NCBI GenBank assembly: GCA_026874595.1
Contig: CM049322.1
Span: 25,145,400 to 25,209,399 of the forward strand
From: Sipunculus nudus
Taxonomy: Eukaryota > Annelida > Sipuncula > Golfingiida > Sipunculidae
Length of the DNA: 64,000 nt
Reading direction: 5' to 3'
Below the pieces are notes generated by a model. It was given only the letters and a program-made list of their open reading frames with translations, did not search any database and had not been told where the DNA came from. How positions within the stretch are numbered: position 1 is the first letter of the stretch; each line of letters starts with the position of its first letter. Shown here piece after piece: positions 1 through 12,585 of this stretch. The translations under genes and the position numbers were made by a program.

Positions 1-613
1 ATATATTATCAGCTTTGTTTGTCTACCAGTCTGTCTGTCCTTTTTTAAATATTAAGCTATTATGAATGAACTTTTTTATTCTGTAAGCATTGTTGAATTA
101 AGTGAAAATCCTATGTATATACACCATAATAATACAGATATGTTGTAACTCCCACCATGCCACACCCCCCACCCCCACCAGCACCACCAAGTCCTTTCAT
201 CTGTGGACTGGGGACATTAGTTATATTTCAACTGTATACATTTCATAAAATAAAAAAATACATATATATTTAATAATATATATTATAAAAAAATAGATTC
301 AATTGAATAAATGTGTAAACTACTGAAATGTCAGCAGTTAATCAAAAAGCCAACTAATGATCATGGTAATAGTAAAGATCATTTGTTCACAAACTGCTCA
401 CATGCTTCAGTTTCAACATTAGAAAACACATGGTCAGGTCACAAAATATTATTTGCAACAATTTCTTGCTCATCAATACAAACCAATTATATAAACCAAC
501 CATGGCCTATATTACCTCTTCCTCTTACACTCTATCTCCGTTTGATATTATTTTAGATATTTACCTTCAAGGTCAACTTCAGCTGAGCACAGTGACCCAT
601 GGGTCCCTTGTTT
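1..613 (+). repeat. F1-type element, 3' part
   Basis: The segment ends with the F1 terminal signature: CAGCTGAGC, the palindrome GACCCATGGGTC, then CCTTGTT (594-613). Positions 231-613 match 59,746-59,784 plus 61,557-61,885 in the same order; in that second copy an F5 element interrupts the sequence. The first ~230 bp show nothing recognisable beyond a C-rich patch at 165-190. Confidence 0.7.
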
Positions 614-784
614 TTCTTATGTATTAGCATATGAAAGCTATGAGGAAATGGCCTTCATACTTGGTTTGTAAAATTCTAAATACAGTTGAGCCCACTTTGT
701 TTCATATTGGTTAATAGAAAATCCTGTTTATTCTCACATAAATTTAAAATCCCAAACCATTTCCTATATAAACAATGGTAAATC

Positions 785-1760
785 TGACCGTGTTATATCA
801 TGGAATATTGTTATAAACCCGATTATTGTCATGCTTTGAACCCTTGGCAGTTATACCAGTTCTCAGTTAATATCACATTAAACGGCGATCAACAAGGCCA
901 AGAGCTTGTACTTGGCCAGGCATATCAAACGATCACATCTACCACCTGTGTGCATCAGGCAAGTGTAGTGATGCATGCTGGTCACTCCCTTCACTTAGCT
1001 TATTAACGTCTTTAGATACAACGGTAATCCAGAATATTGCGTTACTTTGTACGCAAACAAGGGCGCTGTTTATGATCACGTCATACATAATGAACTCCTG
1101 GCCTTTGCAAGGCCGTGATTTACACCTCGGTGACGTTTCGCCGAGATGATATGAAGCACAAGCTGTAAACGTTGCTTACGACTAGGGATCCCTTTTAAAA
1201 TCCACAAATAGCTGAAGTTTACCTGAATCGCGGCAAAACTTCAGAAAGTTGTTAATGGCATGACGATACCCACTACCTGAAATGTCCTATCATAAAGACG
1301 ATTGTGGAAGTTTGAGTCATTAATAAGATATCCTGAAAATAAGGCACTATAGTCAGGGAAAGAATTATCTAGTAAAATAGTTTGCCCTACGCATAACGTT
1401 ATAACTGTGCTGCAAATTTCCGTACATTTTACCTCATGACCCAGACGCTACATCTCTTTCTGTTGGCAAGTCAGATTTTCGTCAGTTATTGCGGCATGTG
1501 GCACAAAACATACAGGAAATAAATTTTCAGGTGCGGGTTAAAAAAAAATTGGATATGCGGTTGTACAATGAAATCTTCTTAAATGTTTTTGTTTTTTTTA
1601 TTGACGATTTATTTAATATCATTTGGGACATAACGCCTCTTCTATGACTCAAAAGGACATCGATGTTGAAGCCTGCACAATGTCACATCCCAGTTATTAT
1701 CATAATATATGCATACACCACCGACATGACAATAAGCGGGCTTGACTGTATATGATTGCA
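785..1760 (+). repeat. Family V repeat, copy 1
   Basis: This is a diverged ~950-bp repeat whose second copy lies at 58,164-59,070 in the same orientation. Both begin ATATCATGGAATATTGT and end near AATAAGCGGGCTTG, with conserved blocks between them (for example TTGTCATGCTTTGAAC). There is no coding capacity. It is less AT-rich than its surroundings. Class is unknown. Confidence 0.7.
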
Positions 1761-2345
1761 AAACCAATACCCTGACAAGACTGCCTTAAAAAACAGAAAC
1801 AGTTTTAAGATACTGAGTTGCATATGAAATATTTACAGATGGACAGAAAGGACTGATACCTTTATTTCACTATCAGGGGAATAATGCTTTAAGTTTATAT
1901 TATTTATATTTTATGTTATATTATATTATATTTTAGCAGATCCATTTTTGGCATTGATTGTTTTTATCAGATTCAATTTTTTAATTTACATTTTTTTTTT
2001 CAAATTTGCAATAAAAAAATCTGAAAATACAAGTTCATTCGGAATGGTTAGTTGCATGATTATTTATCCATAATTTTGCTCACATCATGTCAGATTATGC
2101 ATACACATATATTTCATAATTTTTAAATCACAAAACTGAATTTAACAGAAAATTATTTTTATGAGATAATATCACTTAATAGAACATAATGCCACAACAT
2201 GGCATCTTCAAAATTATTCCTTGAATTACTTTTTAAAAAATATTTGTACATTGGAGTTTTCAGTACATGCTTAATTTTATAAACTAGAATAAAAGATTCA
2301 GTAAATTTGATATAAAAATCCCCTGTTCAGGTATAAACACTTTTT
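1745..2345 (-). repeat. Inverted copy of the 59,100-59,745 repeat
   Basis: Read in reverse complement, this stretch matches 59,100-59,745. It includes the GAAAACTCCAATGTAC block (CCAAAGTAC in the other copy), the AAGATGCCATG block, and the blocks CAGTCTTGTCAG and CATATGCA. In the 59-kb copy the sequence runs on into an F1-like 3' end (CTCAGCACTGTGACCCATGA). Confidence 0.65.
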
Positions 2346-2979
2346 TGAATAAGGGAGAAACAATCTAATTATGCTTATTCTCAGCTATAATTTAATACTG
2401 AAATTAATAATCCATTTCACACCTTGTGAAAAGAATGCAAAGTTTTACTCTTCTGAAGTAAGGAATTTCTCATCTTGGGAACATCAACACTTTAACAACA
2501 ATACACCACTTTGTGGACAAAAACTGAATGTGCACTTTAATCATTGTAACCCACTGTGATACAAAATCCAAAATGTAGCAAAAATCTAAAATAAGAATGA
2601 ATCAGATATTGAAAATTATAACATTCATCTAGTTTATGCATCATTCGGGAGGGGGTGCAGGGCTGAGAGGAAGATAAGCCTTGCTGAGCCTAGGCAGCCG
2701 CCTGGAGTTGGTAAGTTGGACAAAATTTAAGGTACTGATTTTATGTTTATGCTAATAACTTAAAAAATAGTAACATTCAGATCTAATTTTGGATATACAA
2801 TTGAATCTTGATTATATAAAGTTACATCCCTGAAAAGAAGTCTCCAGCTTCAATAATTTTCATGTTAAGTGAGTAAATATATTTCCTTATTTTTTACAAA
2901 GTGAATTATGTTCAAGCCCATAACTTCAAGTTATTACATAATACTTACCTAATTTCTGGTATGTACATAGGAAATATAT
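2346..2979. other. No recognised feature
   Basis: AT-rich sequence with one G-rich patch (2,645-2,680). I see no open frame with coding character, no repeat match elsewhere in the window and no RNA gene. Confidence 0.5.
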
Positions 2980-3210
2980 AGAGGAAAGGTTATATTAAAT
3001 ATGATCAATATCAGACCAGTGGTTTTGATATAATGCAGTTTTCAAGTGAAACAATGGGTTTTTAATGGAAAATTGAGGTTTTCTCTTAATATCTCAAAGA
3101 AATGAAGTCCTAGTGAACAAATTTTTGGTATAGAAGGAGATTTTGAGGTCATCAAACAGTATGCAGAATTTTGGATTTGTATGTCCAACGGTTTCAAAAG
3201 GTGCCCTGTT
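2980..3210 (-). repeat. F1 fragment (reverse orientation)
   Basis: The reverse complement matches the second-half core of full-length F1 copies, for example 17,795-17,970. Shared blocks include TCACTAGGACTT, CATTAAAAACCCATTGTT and ATATCAAAACCACTG. It directly abuts the 56-bp satellite. Confidence 0.65.
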
Positions 3211-6200
3211 AACAGAAAAAATGTAAAAATGAAGGACTGTACTGTAACATAGCCAGGTCTAAAACACAACAGAAACATGTAAAATGAAGTACTGTACTGT
3301 AACATAGCCAGGTCTAAAACACAACAGAAACATGTAAAAATGAAGTACTGGACTGTAACATAGCCAGGTCTAAAACACAACAGAAACATGTAAAAATGAA
3401 GGACTGTACTGTAACATAGCCAGGTCTAAAACACAACAGAAACATGTAAAAATGAAGGACTGTACTGTAACATAGCCAGGTCTAAAACACAACAGAAACA
3501 TGTAAAAATGAAGGACTGTACTGTAACATAGCCAGGTCTAAAACACAACAGAAACATGTAAAAATGAAGGACTGTACTGTAACATAGCCAGGTCTAAAAC
3601 ACAACAGAAACATGTAAAAATGAAGGACTGTACTGTAACATAGCCAGGTCTAAAACACAACAGAAACATGTAAAAATGAAGGACTGTACTGTAACATAGC
3701 CAGGTCTAAAACACAACAGAAACATGTAAAAATGAAGGACTGTACTGTAACATAGCCAGGTCTAAAACACAACAGAAACATGTAAAAATGAAGGACTGTA
3801 CTGTAACATAGCCAGGTCTAAAACACAACAGAAACATGTAAAAATGAAGGACTGTACTGTAACATAGCCAGGTCTAAAACACAACAGAAACATGTAAAAA
3901 TGAAGGACTGTACTGTAACATAGCCAGGTCTAAAACACAACAGAAACATGTAAAAATGAAGGACTGTACTGTAACATAGCCAGGTCTAAAACACAACAGA
4001 AACATGTAAAAATGAAGGACTGTACTGTAACATAGCCAGGTCTAAAAAACAACAGAAACATGTAAAAATGAAGGACTGTACTGTAACCTAGCCAGGTCTA
4101 AAACACAACAGAAACATGTAAAAATGAAGTACTGGACTGTAACCTAGCCAGGTCTAAAACACAACAGAAACATGTAAAAATGAAGTACTGGACTGTAACA
4201 TAGCCAGGTCTAAAACACAACAGAAACATGTAAAATTGAAGTACTGGACTGTAACATAGCCAGGTCTAAAACACAACAGAAACATGTAAAATTGAAGTAC
4301 TGGACTGTAACATAGCCAGGTCTAAAACACAACAGAAACATGTAAAAATGAAGTACTGTACTGTAACATAGCCAGGTCTAAAACACAACAGAAACATGTA
4401 AAAATGAAGTACTGTACTGTAACATAGCCAGGTCTAAAACACAACAGAAACATGTAAAAATGAAGGACTGTACTGTAACATAGCCAGGTCTAAAACACAA
4501 CAGAAACATGTAAAAATAAAGGACTGTACTGTAACATAGCCAGGTCTAAAACACAACAGAAACATGTAAAAATGAAGGACTGTACTGTAACATAGCCAGG
4601 TCTAAAACACAACAGAAACATGTAAAAATGAAGGACTGTACTGTAACATAGCCAGGTCTAAAACACAACAGAAACATGTAAAAATGAAGTACTGTACTGT
4701 AACATAGCCAGGTCTAAAACACAACAGAAACATGTAAAAATGAAGGACTGTACTGTAACATAGCCAGGTCTAAAACACAACAGAAACATGTAAAAATGAA
4801 GGACTGTACTGTAACATAGCCAGGTCTAAAACACAACAGAAACATGTAAAATGAAGTACTGTACTGTAACATAGCCAGGTCTAAAACACAACAGAAACAT
4901 GTAAAAATGAAGTACTGGACTGTAACATAGCCAGGTCTAAAACACAACAGAAACATGTAAAAATGAAGGACTGTACTGTAACATAGCCAGGTCTAAAACA
5001 CAACAGAAACATGTAAAAATGAAGGACTGTACTGTAACATAGCCAGGTCTAAAACACAACAGAAACATGTAAAAATGAAGGACTGTACTGTAACATAGCC
5101 AGGTCTAAAACACAACAGAAACATGTAAAAATGAAGGACTGTACTGTAACATAGCCAGGTCTAAAACACAACAGAAACATGTAAAAATGAAGGACTGTAC
5201 TGTAACATAGCCAGGTCTAAAACACAACAGAAACATGTAAAAATGAAGGACTGTACTGGAACATAGCCAGGTCTAAAACACAACAGAAACATGTAAAAAT
5301 GAAGGACTGTACTGTAACATAGCCAGGTCTAAAACACAACAGAAACATGTAAAAATGAAGGACTGTACTGTAACCTAGCCAGGTCTAAAACACAACAGAA
5401 ACATGTAAAAATGAAGGACTGTACTGTAACCTAGCCAGGTCTAAAACACAACAGAAACATGTAAAATGAAGTACTGGACTGTAACATAGCCAGGTCTAAA
5501 ACACAACAGAAACATGTAAAAATGAAGTACTGGACTGTAACATAGCCAGGTCTAAAACACAACAGAAACATGTAAAATTGAAGTACTGGACTGTAACATA
5601 GCCAGGTCTAAAACACAACAGAAACATGTAAAATTGAAGTACTGGACTGTAACATAGCCAGGTCTAAAACACAACAGAAACATGTAAAAATGAAGTACTG
5701 TACTGTAACATAGCCAGGTCTAAAACACAACAGAAACATGTAAAAATGAAGTACTGTACTGTAACATAGCCAGGTCTAAAACACAACAGAAACATGTAAA
5801 AATGAAGGACTGTACTGTAACATAGCCAGGTCTAAAACACAACAGAAACATGTAAAAATGAAGGACTGTACTGTAACATAGCCAGGTCTAAAACACAACA
5901 GAAACATGTAAAAATGAAGGACTGTACTGTAACATAGCCAGGTCTAAAACACAACAGAAACATGTAAAAATGAAGGACTGTACTGTAACATAGCCAGGTC
6001 TAAAACACAACAGAAACATGTAAAAATGAAGGACTGTACTGTAACATAGCCAGGTCTAAAACACAACAGAAACATGTAAAAAATTTAAGGACTGTACTGT
6101 AACATAGCCTGGTCTAAAACACAACAGAAACATGTAAAATGAAGTACTGTACTGTAACATAGCCAGGTCTAAAACACAACAGAAACATGTAAAAATGAAG

Positions 6201-6990
6201 TACTGGACTGTAACATAGCCAGGTCTAAAACACAACAGAAACATGTAAAAATGAAGTACTGGACTGTAACATAGCCAGGTCTAAAACACAACAGAAACAT
6301 GTAAAAATGAAGTACTGGACTGTAACATAGCCAGGTCTAAAACACAACAGAAAAATGTAAAAATGAAGTACTGTACTGTAACATAGCCAGGTCTAAAACA
6401 CAACAGAAACATGTAAAAATGAAGTACTGTACTGTAACATAGCCAGGTCTAAAACACAACAGAAACATGTAAAAATGAAGTACTGTACTGTAACATAGCC
6501 AGGTCTAAAACACAACAGAAACATGTAAAAATGAAGTACTGTACTGTAACATAGCCAGGTCTAAAACACAACAGAAACATGTAAAAATGAAGGACTGTAC
6601 TGTAACCTAGCCAGGTCTAAAACACAACAGAAACATGTAAAAATGAAGTACTGTACTGTAACATAGCCAGGTCTAAAACACAACAGAAACATGTAAAAAT
6701 GAAGTACTGTACTGTAACATAGCCAGGTCTAAAACACAACAGAAACATGTAAAAATGAAGTACTGTACTGTAACATAGCCAGGTCTAAAACACAACAGAA
6801 ACATGTAAAAATGAAGGACTGTACTGTAACATAGCCAGGTCTAAAACAACAGAAACATGTAAAAATGAAGGACTGTACTGTAACATAGCCAGGTCTAAAA
6901 CACAACAGAAACATGTAAAAATGAAGGACTGTACTGTAACATAGCCAGGTCTAAAACACAACAGAAACATGTAAAAATGAAGTACTGTAC
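3211..6990. repeat. 56-bp satellite array, about 67 copies
   Basis: Head-to-tail 56-bp units contain AAGGACTGTACTGTAACA, TAGCCAGGTCTAAAACAC and AACAGAAACATGT. Units differ mainly at GGAC/TACTGG/TACTGT, at CATAG/CCTAG, and in A-run length (4-5 A, or AAAATTG). Variants occur in blocks rather than at random. A ~24-unit block recurs 1,342-1,343 bp downstream: the AAAATTG variants at 4,231 and 4,287 recur at 5,573 and 5,629. The array ends abruptly near 6,990. Since 56 is not a multiple of three, three units give a cyclic 56-residue open frame on the minus strand; I treat this as an artefact. Confidence 0.97.
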
Positions 6991-7529
6991 ATGATAGTAC
7001 ATCATAGTCACTTGGTCATCCTGACTTCATCATGTTATATACATGACCTGCGGCAGCCTTAGGCAGCTCATGGAATGCTGACATGTAATAATATACAGCT
7101 GTATATCAGGCCGGAGTTCCACAACTAAACAACTTGTGACCCAATGTTTCATGTCATGTGATCTCTGACTGCAAAATACATCCCACAGCAGGAGAAGAGA
7201 GCAGATTTATATTCGTGGGAAATAAACAGTCACAAAACCCTGTAAGATGTTTGATGAGGGAGTTCAGTAACTGCCATACTTAGTGTTCAGTCTTTCAGTG
7301 AATCATACAGATCTCCTTACAAGGTATGGTTCACTCTTTTGTAAGAGGTAGGAGCTTCAACCAAGGTCTTCTAATAATGTACAACAGTGATAAATTGAAC
7401 AATGTTAAGTTAATATAACATGTAATTTTACTCTGGATTTTTATTTTGATATGTACATGAACATGTGATAAAGCAGAAGTTTCCAGCTGGTTGTTTATAA
7501 ATAATTGAATAAATCTGCAGGTGCATCAT
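6991..7529. other. Spacer between two satellites, no recognised feature
   Basis: Single-copy sequence within this window separates the 56-bp and 50-bp arrays. It has no coding-like frame and no terminal-repeat structure that I could see. Confidence 0.5.
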
Positions 7530-9340
7530 CCTGCCCTGTATGAGAAGCTTTCTGTGTTTGTCTTGTATTTTGATCATGTCCTGCCCTGTATGAGAAGATT
7601 TTCTGTGTTTGCCCTTTTTTTTTCATGTCCTGCTATGTATGAGAAGCTTTCTGTGTTTGTCCTGTATTTTGATCATGTCCTGCCATGTAGGAGAAGCTTT
7701 CTGTGTTTGCCCTGTATTTTGATCATGTCCTGCCATGTAGGAGAAGCTTTCTGTGTTTGCCCTGTATTTTGATCATGTCATGCCATGTAGGAGAAGCTTT
7801 CTGTGTTTGTCCTGTATTTTGATCATGTCCTGCCATGTAGGAGAAGCTTTCTGTGTTTGTCCTGTATTTTGATCATGTCCTGCCATGTAGGAGAAGCTTT
7901 CTGTGTTTTTCCTGTATTTTGATCATGTCCTGCCATGTAGGAGAAGCTTTCTGTGTTTGTCCTGTATTTTGATCATGTCCTGCCATGTAGGAGAAGCTTT
8001 CTGTGTTTGTCCTGTATTTTGATCATGTCCTGCCATGTAGGAGAAGCTTTCTGTGTTTGCCCTGTATTTTGATCATGTCCTGCCATGTAGGAGAAGCTTT
8101 CTGTGTTTGCCCTGTATTTTGATCATGTCCAGCCATGTAGGAGAAGCTTTCTGTGTTTGCCCTGTATTTTGATCATGTCCTGCCATGTAGGAGAAGCTTT
8201 CTGTGTTTGCCCTGTATTTTGATCATGTCCTGCCATGTAGGAGAAGCTTTCTGTGTTTGTCCTGTATTTTGATCATGTCCTGCCATGTAGGAGAAGCTTT
8301 CTGTGTTTGTCCTGTATTTTGATCATGTCCTGCCATGTAGGAGAAGCTCTCTGTGTTTGTCCTGTATTTTGATCATGTCCTGCCATGTAGGAGAAGCTTT
8401 CTGTGTTTGCCCTGTATTTTGATCATGTCATGCCATGTAGGAGGAGCTTTCTGTGATTGCCCTGTATTTTGATCATGTCCTGCCATGTAGGAGAAGCTTT
8501 CTGTGTTTGCCCTGTATTTTGATCATGTCCTGCCATGTAGGAGGAGCTTTCTGTGTTTGCCCTGTATTTTGATCATGTCCTGCCATGCAGGAGGAGCTTT
8601 CTGTGTTTGCCCTGTATTTTGATCATGTCCTGCCATGTAGGAGGAGCTTTCTGTGTTTGCCCTGTATTTTGATCATGTCCTGCCATGTAGGAGGAGCTTT
8701 CTGTGTTTGTCCTGTATTTTGTTCATGTCCTGCCATGTAGGAGGAGCTTTCTGTGTTTGTCCTGTATTTTGATCATGTCCTGCCATGTAGGAGGAGCTTT
8801 CTGTGTTTGTCCTGTATTTTGATCATGTCCTGCCATGTAGGAGAAGCTTTCTGTGTTTGCCCTGTATTTTGATCATGTCCTGCCATGTAGGAGGAGCTTT
8901 CTGTGTTTGCCCTGTATTTTGATCATGTCCTGCCATGTAGGAGGAGCTTTCTGTGTTTGCCCTGTATTTTGATCATGTCCTGCCATGTAGGAGGAGCTTT
9001 CTGTGTTTGTCCTGTATTTTGATCATGTCCTGCCATGTAGGAGGAGCTTTCTGTGTTTGTCCTGTATTTTGATCATGTCCTGCCATGTAGGAGGAGCTTT
9101 CTGTGTTTGTCCTGTATTTTGTTCATGTCCTGCCATGTAGGAGGAGCTTTCTGTGTTTGTCCTGTATTTTGATCATGTCCTGCCATGTAGGAGGAGCTTT
9201 CTGTGTTTGTCCTGTATTTTGATCATGTCCTGCCATGTAGGAGGAGCTTTCTGTGTTTGTCCTGTATTTTGATCATGTCCTGCCATGTAGGAGGAGCTTT
9301 CTGTGTTTGTCCTGTATTTTGTTCATGTCCTGCCATGTAG
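7530..9340. repeat. 50-bp satellite array, about 36 copies
   Basis: Units of 50 bp contain TGCCATGTAGGAGAAGCTTT, CTGTGTTTG(T/C)CCTG and TATTTTGATCATGTCC. The first three units are degenerate (CCCTGTATGAGAAG). There is a sharp composition gradient: GAGAAG dominates up to about 8,400 and GAGGAG thereafter. Landmark mutations recur at multiples of the unit: GTTCATG at about 8,722, 9,122 and 9,322 (400 and 200 bp apart), and ATGTCATGCC at about 7,775 and 8,425 (650 bp). This is typical of stepwise unequal exchange. The last unit runs directly into a Y-element 3' fragment. Confidence 0.97.
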
Positions 9341-9514
9341 GCAAATTTCAGATGGTGCCACCTACAATCATGTTTACATGGCAGACATCCTTGGAAATAT
9401 GCAACACACCTCATCCTATATCCCCTTGCCACTCAATCCATGCCTAACTTCACCTATTCTAAACAGATTTTGGCATATACACAAAGTTTCTTGTCAACTA
9501 CCTGTATTCTAGTT
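9341..9514 (+). mobile_element. Y element, 3' end fragment
   Basis: The segment matches the last ~170 bp of full-length Y (compare 57,999-58,163): palindrome remnant GGTGCCACCTACAATCATG, CATGGCAGACATCC, CCCTTGCCACTCAATCCATG, then the TTGTCAACTACCTGTATTCT 3' tail and AGTTTT. The rest of the element has been displaced or replaced by the 50-bp satellite. Confidence 0.75.
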
Positions 9515-10127
9515 TTCTCTGTTTCTGAGACCTTCAAAGATGCAGTAGTCCATTAACAGGGTACAAATGGTAACCATTCAACCTAGAATCTTCTAATTTA
9601 ACATCCTGGGAGGGCCATGAATAATCTCCTTGGAACCCTGAAATTAGGTCTCTGTTTCCCATATCCTTTGAGCTATAGGGCTTGAAAGTACTCCTTAGTA
9701 TAATTAAAAATTTGATACAATACCTCCAGTGTCTATACAACTAATGCATTCGTCACCATGATTCTTTGCATATACATTCATCATAGTGTTTCACCAGTTC
9801 CTGCAGACTGGTGGTGCCACCTTTTTTTTTTTTTAATTTTTATGCATTTTGTCTAAATTCTTATTTTTGAGACCTTCAAAGATGAGGTGGCCTGTAAACA
9901 GGGCACAAATTGTAACCATTGCACTTAGAATCTTGTTACTTGGTATCCTGGGAGGTCCATGAAAAATCTCCTTGGAAACCTGAAATTAGGTTTCTGTTAC
10001 CCATATCCTCCTAGCTATGCTTCAGTTGAATGGGGCTACCACCTACAAAATCTTGCATTCAGATGATAAAATTCCTTTGGTGAATGTCTTCCTAGTCAGC
10101 TGAGCGTCATGACACCTGGGTCACTTG
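9515..10127 (+). mobile_element. F1-type fragment with 3' end
   Basis: The segment resembles the F1 variant at 37,099-37,800, with two rounds of 'ACAGGG..ACAAAT..GTAACCA', 'CTTGGAA.CCTGAAATTAGG' and a GGTGGTGCCACC palindrome. It ends with CAGCTGAGCGTCATGACACC and CACTTGTT, a decayed F1 3' terminus. Confidence 0.65.
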
Positions 10128-10169
10128 TTAGAGTTTGATTACCCAATATATTGTTTACTCCTGTTACAG

Positions 10170-10231
10170 GCGTGAGTGGTGGGATATACTCTGTCAAGTG
10201 ATGAAACAGGAGAATGTCAGTCAAACTAAAG
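10170..10231 (+). other. Possible 5' (UTR) exon of the PHLDB-like gene
   Basis: A 62-nt segment is bounded by a good acceptor (ATTGTTTACTCCTGTTACAG) and a GTAACA donor. Only one frame is open (REWWDILCQVMKQENVSQTK), and it ends in phase 1. The known FHA exon needs phase 0 on its 5' side, so it could serve only as an untranslated exon, with translation starting at the ATG at 12,598. There is no homology support. It may be a chance pair of splice-like signals just downstream of a repeat end. Confidence 0.2.
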
Positions 10232-10620
10232 GTAACACCTGCACCTCTCATCATTATGTACTGTTTCAGTTGAGCTGTGTCTGATCAATGCATTGCTGTA
10301 TGATAAATTACTTTATGTTATTTAAATTGTGAGAGACACTTACTGACTGACAAAATAGAATTTAACTAAATAAAATCCTTTAGTACAATAAACTGAAATG
10401 AGACACATTTTCAAAGTTCATTTGGGTCTCTTCAGTACAATGATTCTCATAATTTCAATGTGTTGGAGCTGGAGGCACTTTGTCACTGTTGTTCCATCTG
10501 GGAACCCCGAGATTGATTATGTAGCACTGCACAAATCATAACAGTCACTCATTAAAAACTCACATATAATAAATGTTACTCCTGGAAAACTCATAAATCA
10601 TAACTGTTACCCTAGAAAAA
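10232..10620. other. No recognised feature
   Basis: Single-copy AT-rich sequence within this window. It has no coding-like frame and no paired repeat. Confidence 0.45.
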
Positions 10621-12058
10621 TGCACAAGCCATGTTCTAAAAATATGCATATATATCTATGTCACAAGAATTAGTCACATGTGAAACTTGGTGCCGTAGAG
10701 CTTATTTTGGGTATCAGCATTAATTTAGATTTTATAGAGAAAAAGCTAAAAAAACCTTTAAGAATCTTCTTCTCTGAAACTGTCAAGCCAAATTGTCCAA
10801 TATTTCACAGAAATGTTCCCTGGAATAATCTCTCTCAAGTTTGTTGAATGGTTCCAGTTCTGTGATTTTTGACCAAGTTTCAGGAAGTTGATCATAGTTA
10901 TTTGCATGCTAAAATTATAATCTCAGAAATGGCTGGAGCTATCATTATCAAATTTTATGTTAATGTTGGTCATTTAGGTCATATCTGAAATTGAGGTATT
11001 GTTGGTGCCACCTCATTGGTCTTTCTGTACGGGGGTCGACGGTGCCCAAAGCATACAGAGGGCTAGAAAAAACTTTGTCTCTGAAAGCGTAAAGCCAAAT
11101 TGTTTGATATTGCACAGAAATGCTCCTAGGGTAGTGCTTTCATAAGTTAGTTCAAATGGTCTCTTTTCAATGACTTTTGGCCGAGTTATGGGAAGCTGAA
11201 TATAGTCAAATGTTATAGCAGCCCATTTCTGCTCAGTGGCTACAAAGATCTTCCTCTTAAAAACCACTGGGTCAAATTCTTTTAATCACACTCATGAATG
11301 ATCCTTAGATGTTGATAATTCAAATATGTTCAAATGGTTTTGATACAATGGTTTCTTAGCTTTTATAAAGAAAAAGTAAAAAAAAAAAATATAAAAATCT
11401 TCTTCTACAAAACTCTCCAGCCAAATTGTCCAATATTTCACAGAAATGATCCCTAGAACCATCTCTCACAAATTTGTTTGAAAGGCGCTCCATTTCGCTG
11501 ATTTTTGGCTGAGTAACAGAAGGTTTAACTTAGTCATCTGTGCTAAAAAGCATACTAAACTTAAAATCTCAGAAACATCTGGAGCTGTCATCAACAAATT
11601 TTATGCCTATGTTTGTCTCATGAGTCATATCTGAAATTGAGATGTTGGTGGCGCCACCTACATTGATCTGTTTTTTACAAGCAAAAATGTAAGTTTAGAC
11701 TCTTCTAGCTAATACACTTTTTTTTTCAGAAACTGTTAAGCTGATTGGTTTAAATTTTACAAGAATTGTAAACATTTTAAAATGTTCTTCTCCAAAACCA
11801 TGCTGCCAAATTGTCTGTTCATCTGTCCCAATATTCCTCCTGGCAAAAAGAACATATCTGAAATATCCTGACTGATACATCCTAGTTTTAAAATTTCCTA
11901 GTCCCAAATGTGCAGGTCCAAAGCGTCCATTTGGCTGAAATCATAATCACTAAGGTAGATGTGCAGGAGATGAGAGGATCAATATTAAATTTTATTAAAA
12001 ATAAACATTCATACTCCCAAAGTTTGCACAGGTTCGCATTAGGCCTGTAGCCCTTGTT
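10621..12058 (+). mobile_element. Z element, 5' truncated
   Basis: The body matches 40,265-40,740 and 43,900-44,640. Repeated blocks read CTGTCAAGCCAAATTGTCCA, TTTCACAGAAATG.TCCC and GATTTTTGGC.GAGT. Two modules end in a GGTGGCGCCACC-type palindrome near 11,005 and 11,646. The 3' terminus (12,027-12,058) is CACAGGTTCGCATTAGGCCT followed by GTAGCCCTTGTT; its CACAGGTTCGC is the inverse of the Z 5' motif GCGAACCTGTG. The 5' terminus is missing. Confidence 0.75.
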
Positions 12059-12585
12059 TTACCAATAATATAATTAATTTTAAATTTTGTGTTTAAGGTT
12101 CCGGCGTTATCACATTACCTGATTATTTTATTAGAATTTCATGAGGACCCAGGAGAATGAGTATAAACTATTGTCCCCCATACGGCCAGAGGTAAACTAT
12201 ATGGAAGATCATTGATAATGTCAATCTTTGATTTACTGGTTACATAAAATATGTGATTATTTTTTACATCAATCTTTTGCCATTCTACCTTAAAAACTGC
12301 TGGTGTTCTCGCAGTGATAACATACATAAATGGCCAATGAGGCTGTATTATGAATGATGGTTCACCTGTGTAATTGTGGCATCTTATTCACAAGGCTTTC
12401 ATTTAAAAAATTTTTTGGTTATCTCAAATTTGAAAATCTGGCAAACAGCAAGCCAGCCACAATATATCTTTGGCATTTTATGCGAGTGACCAATGGAACC
12501 CATTTTATAGAGAACTTTAAGACCTGTTACTAAAGGTTTCCGTTGCCTTGAGTGGAGATGTTAAATGTGATTATTCCAATTTCAG
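12059..12585. other. Sequence upstream of the first FHA exon, no recognised repeat
   Basis: About 0.5 kb of apparently single-copy sequence leads into the splice acceptor at 12,581-12,585. I could not identify a promoter or a further exon. Confidence 0.45.

Noticed and set aside
3042-6970. Minus-strand open frames with MFLLCFRPGYVTVQ repeats
   Set aside because: They arise because three 56-bp satellite units make 168 bp without stops. The frame cycles through all three phases of the same unit, and no start, domain or flanking exon supports a protein.
7521-9440. Open frames in the 50-bp array
   Set aside because: Same artefact of a stop-poor tandem unit. The frames shift with each unit and end at array edges.
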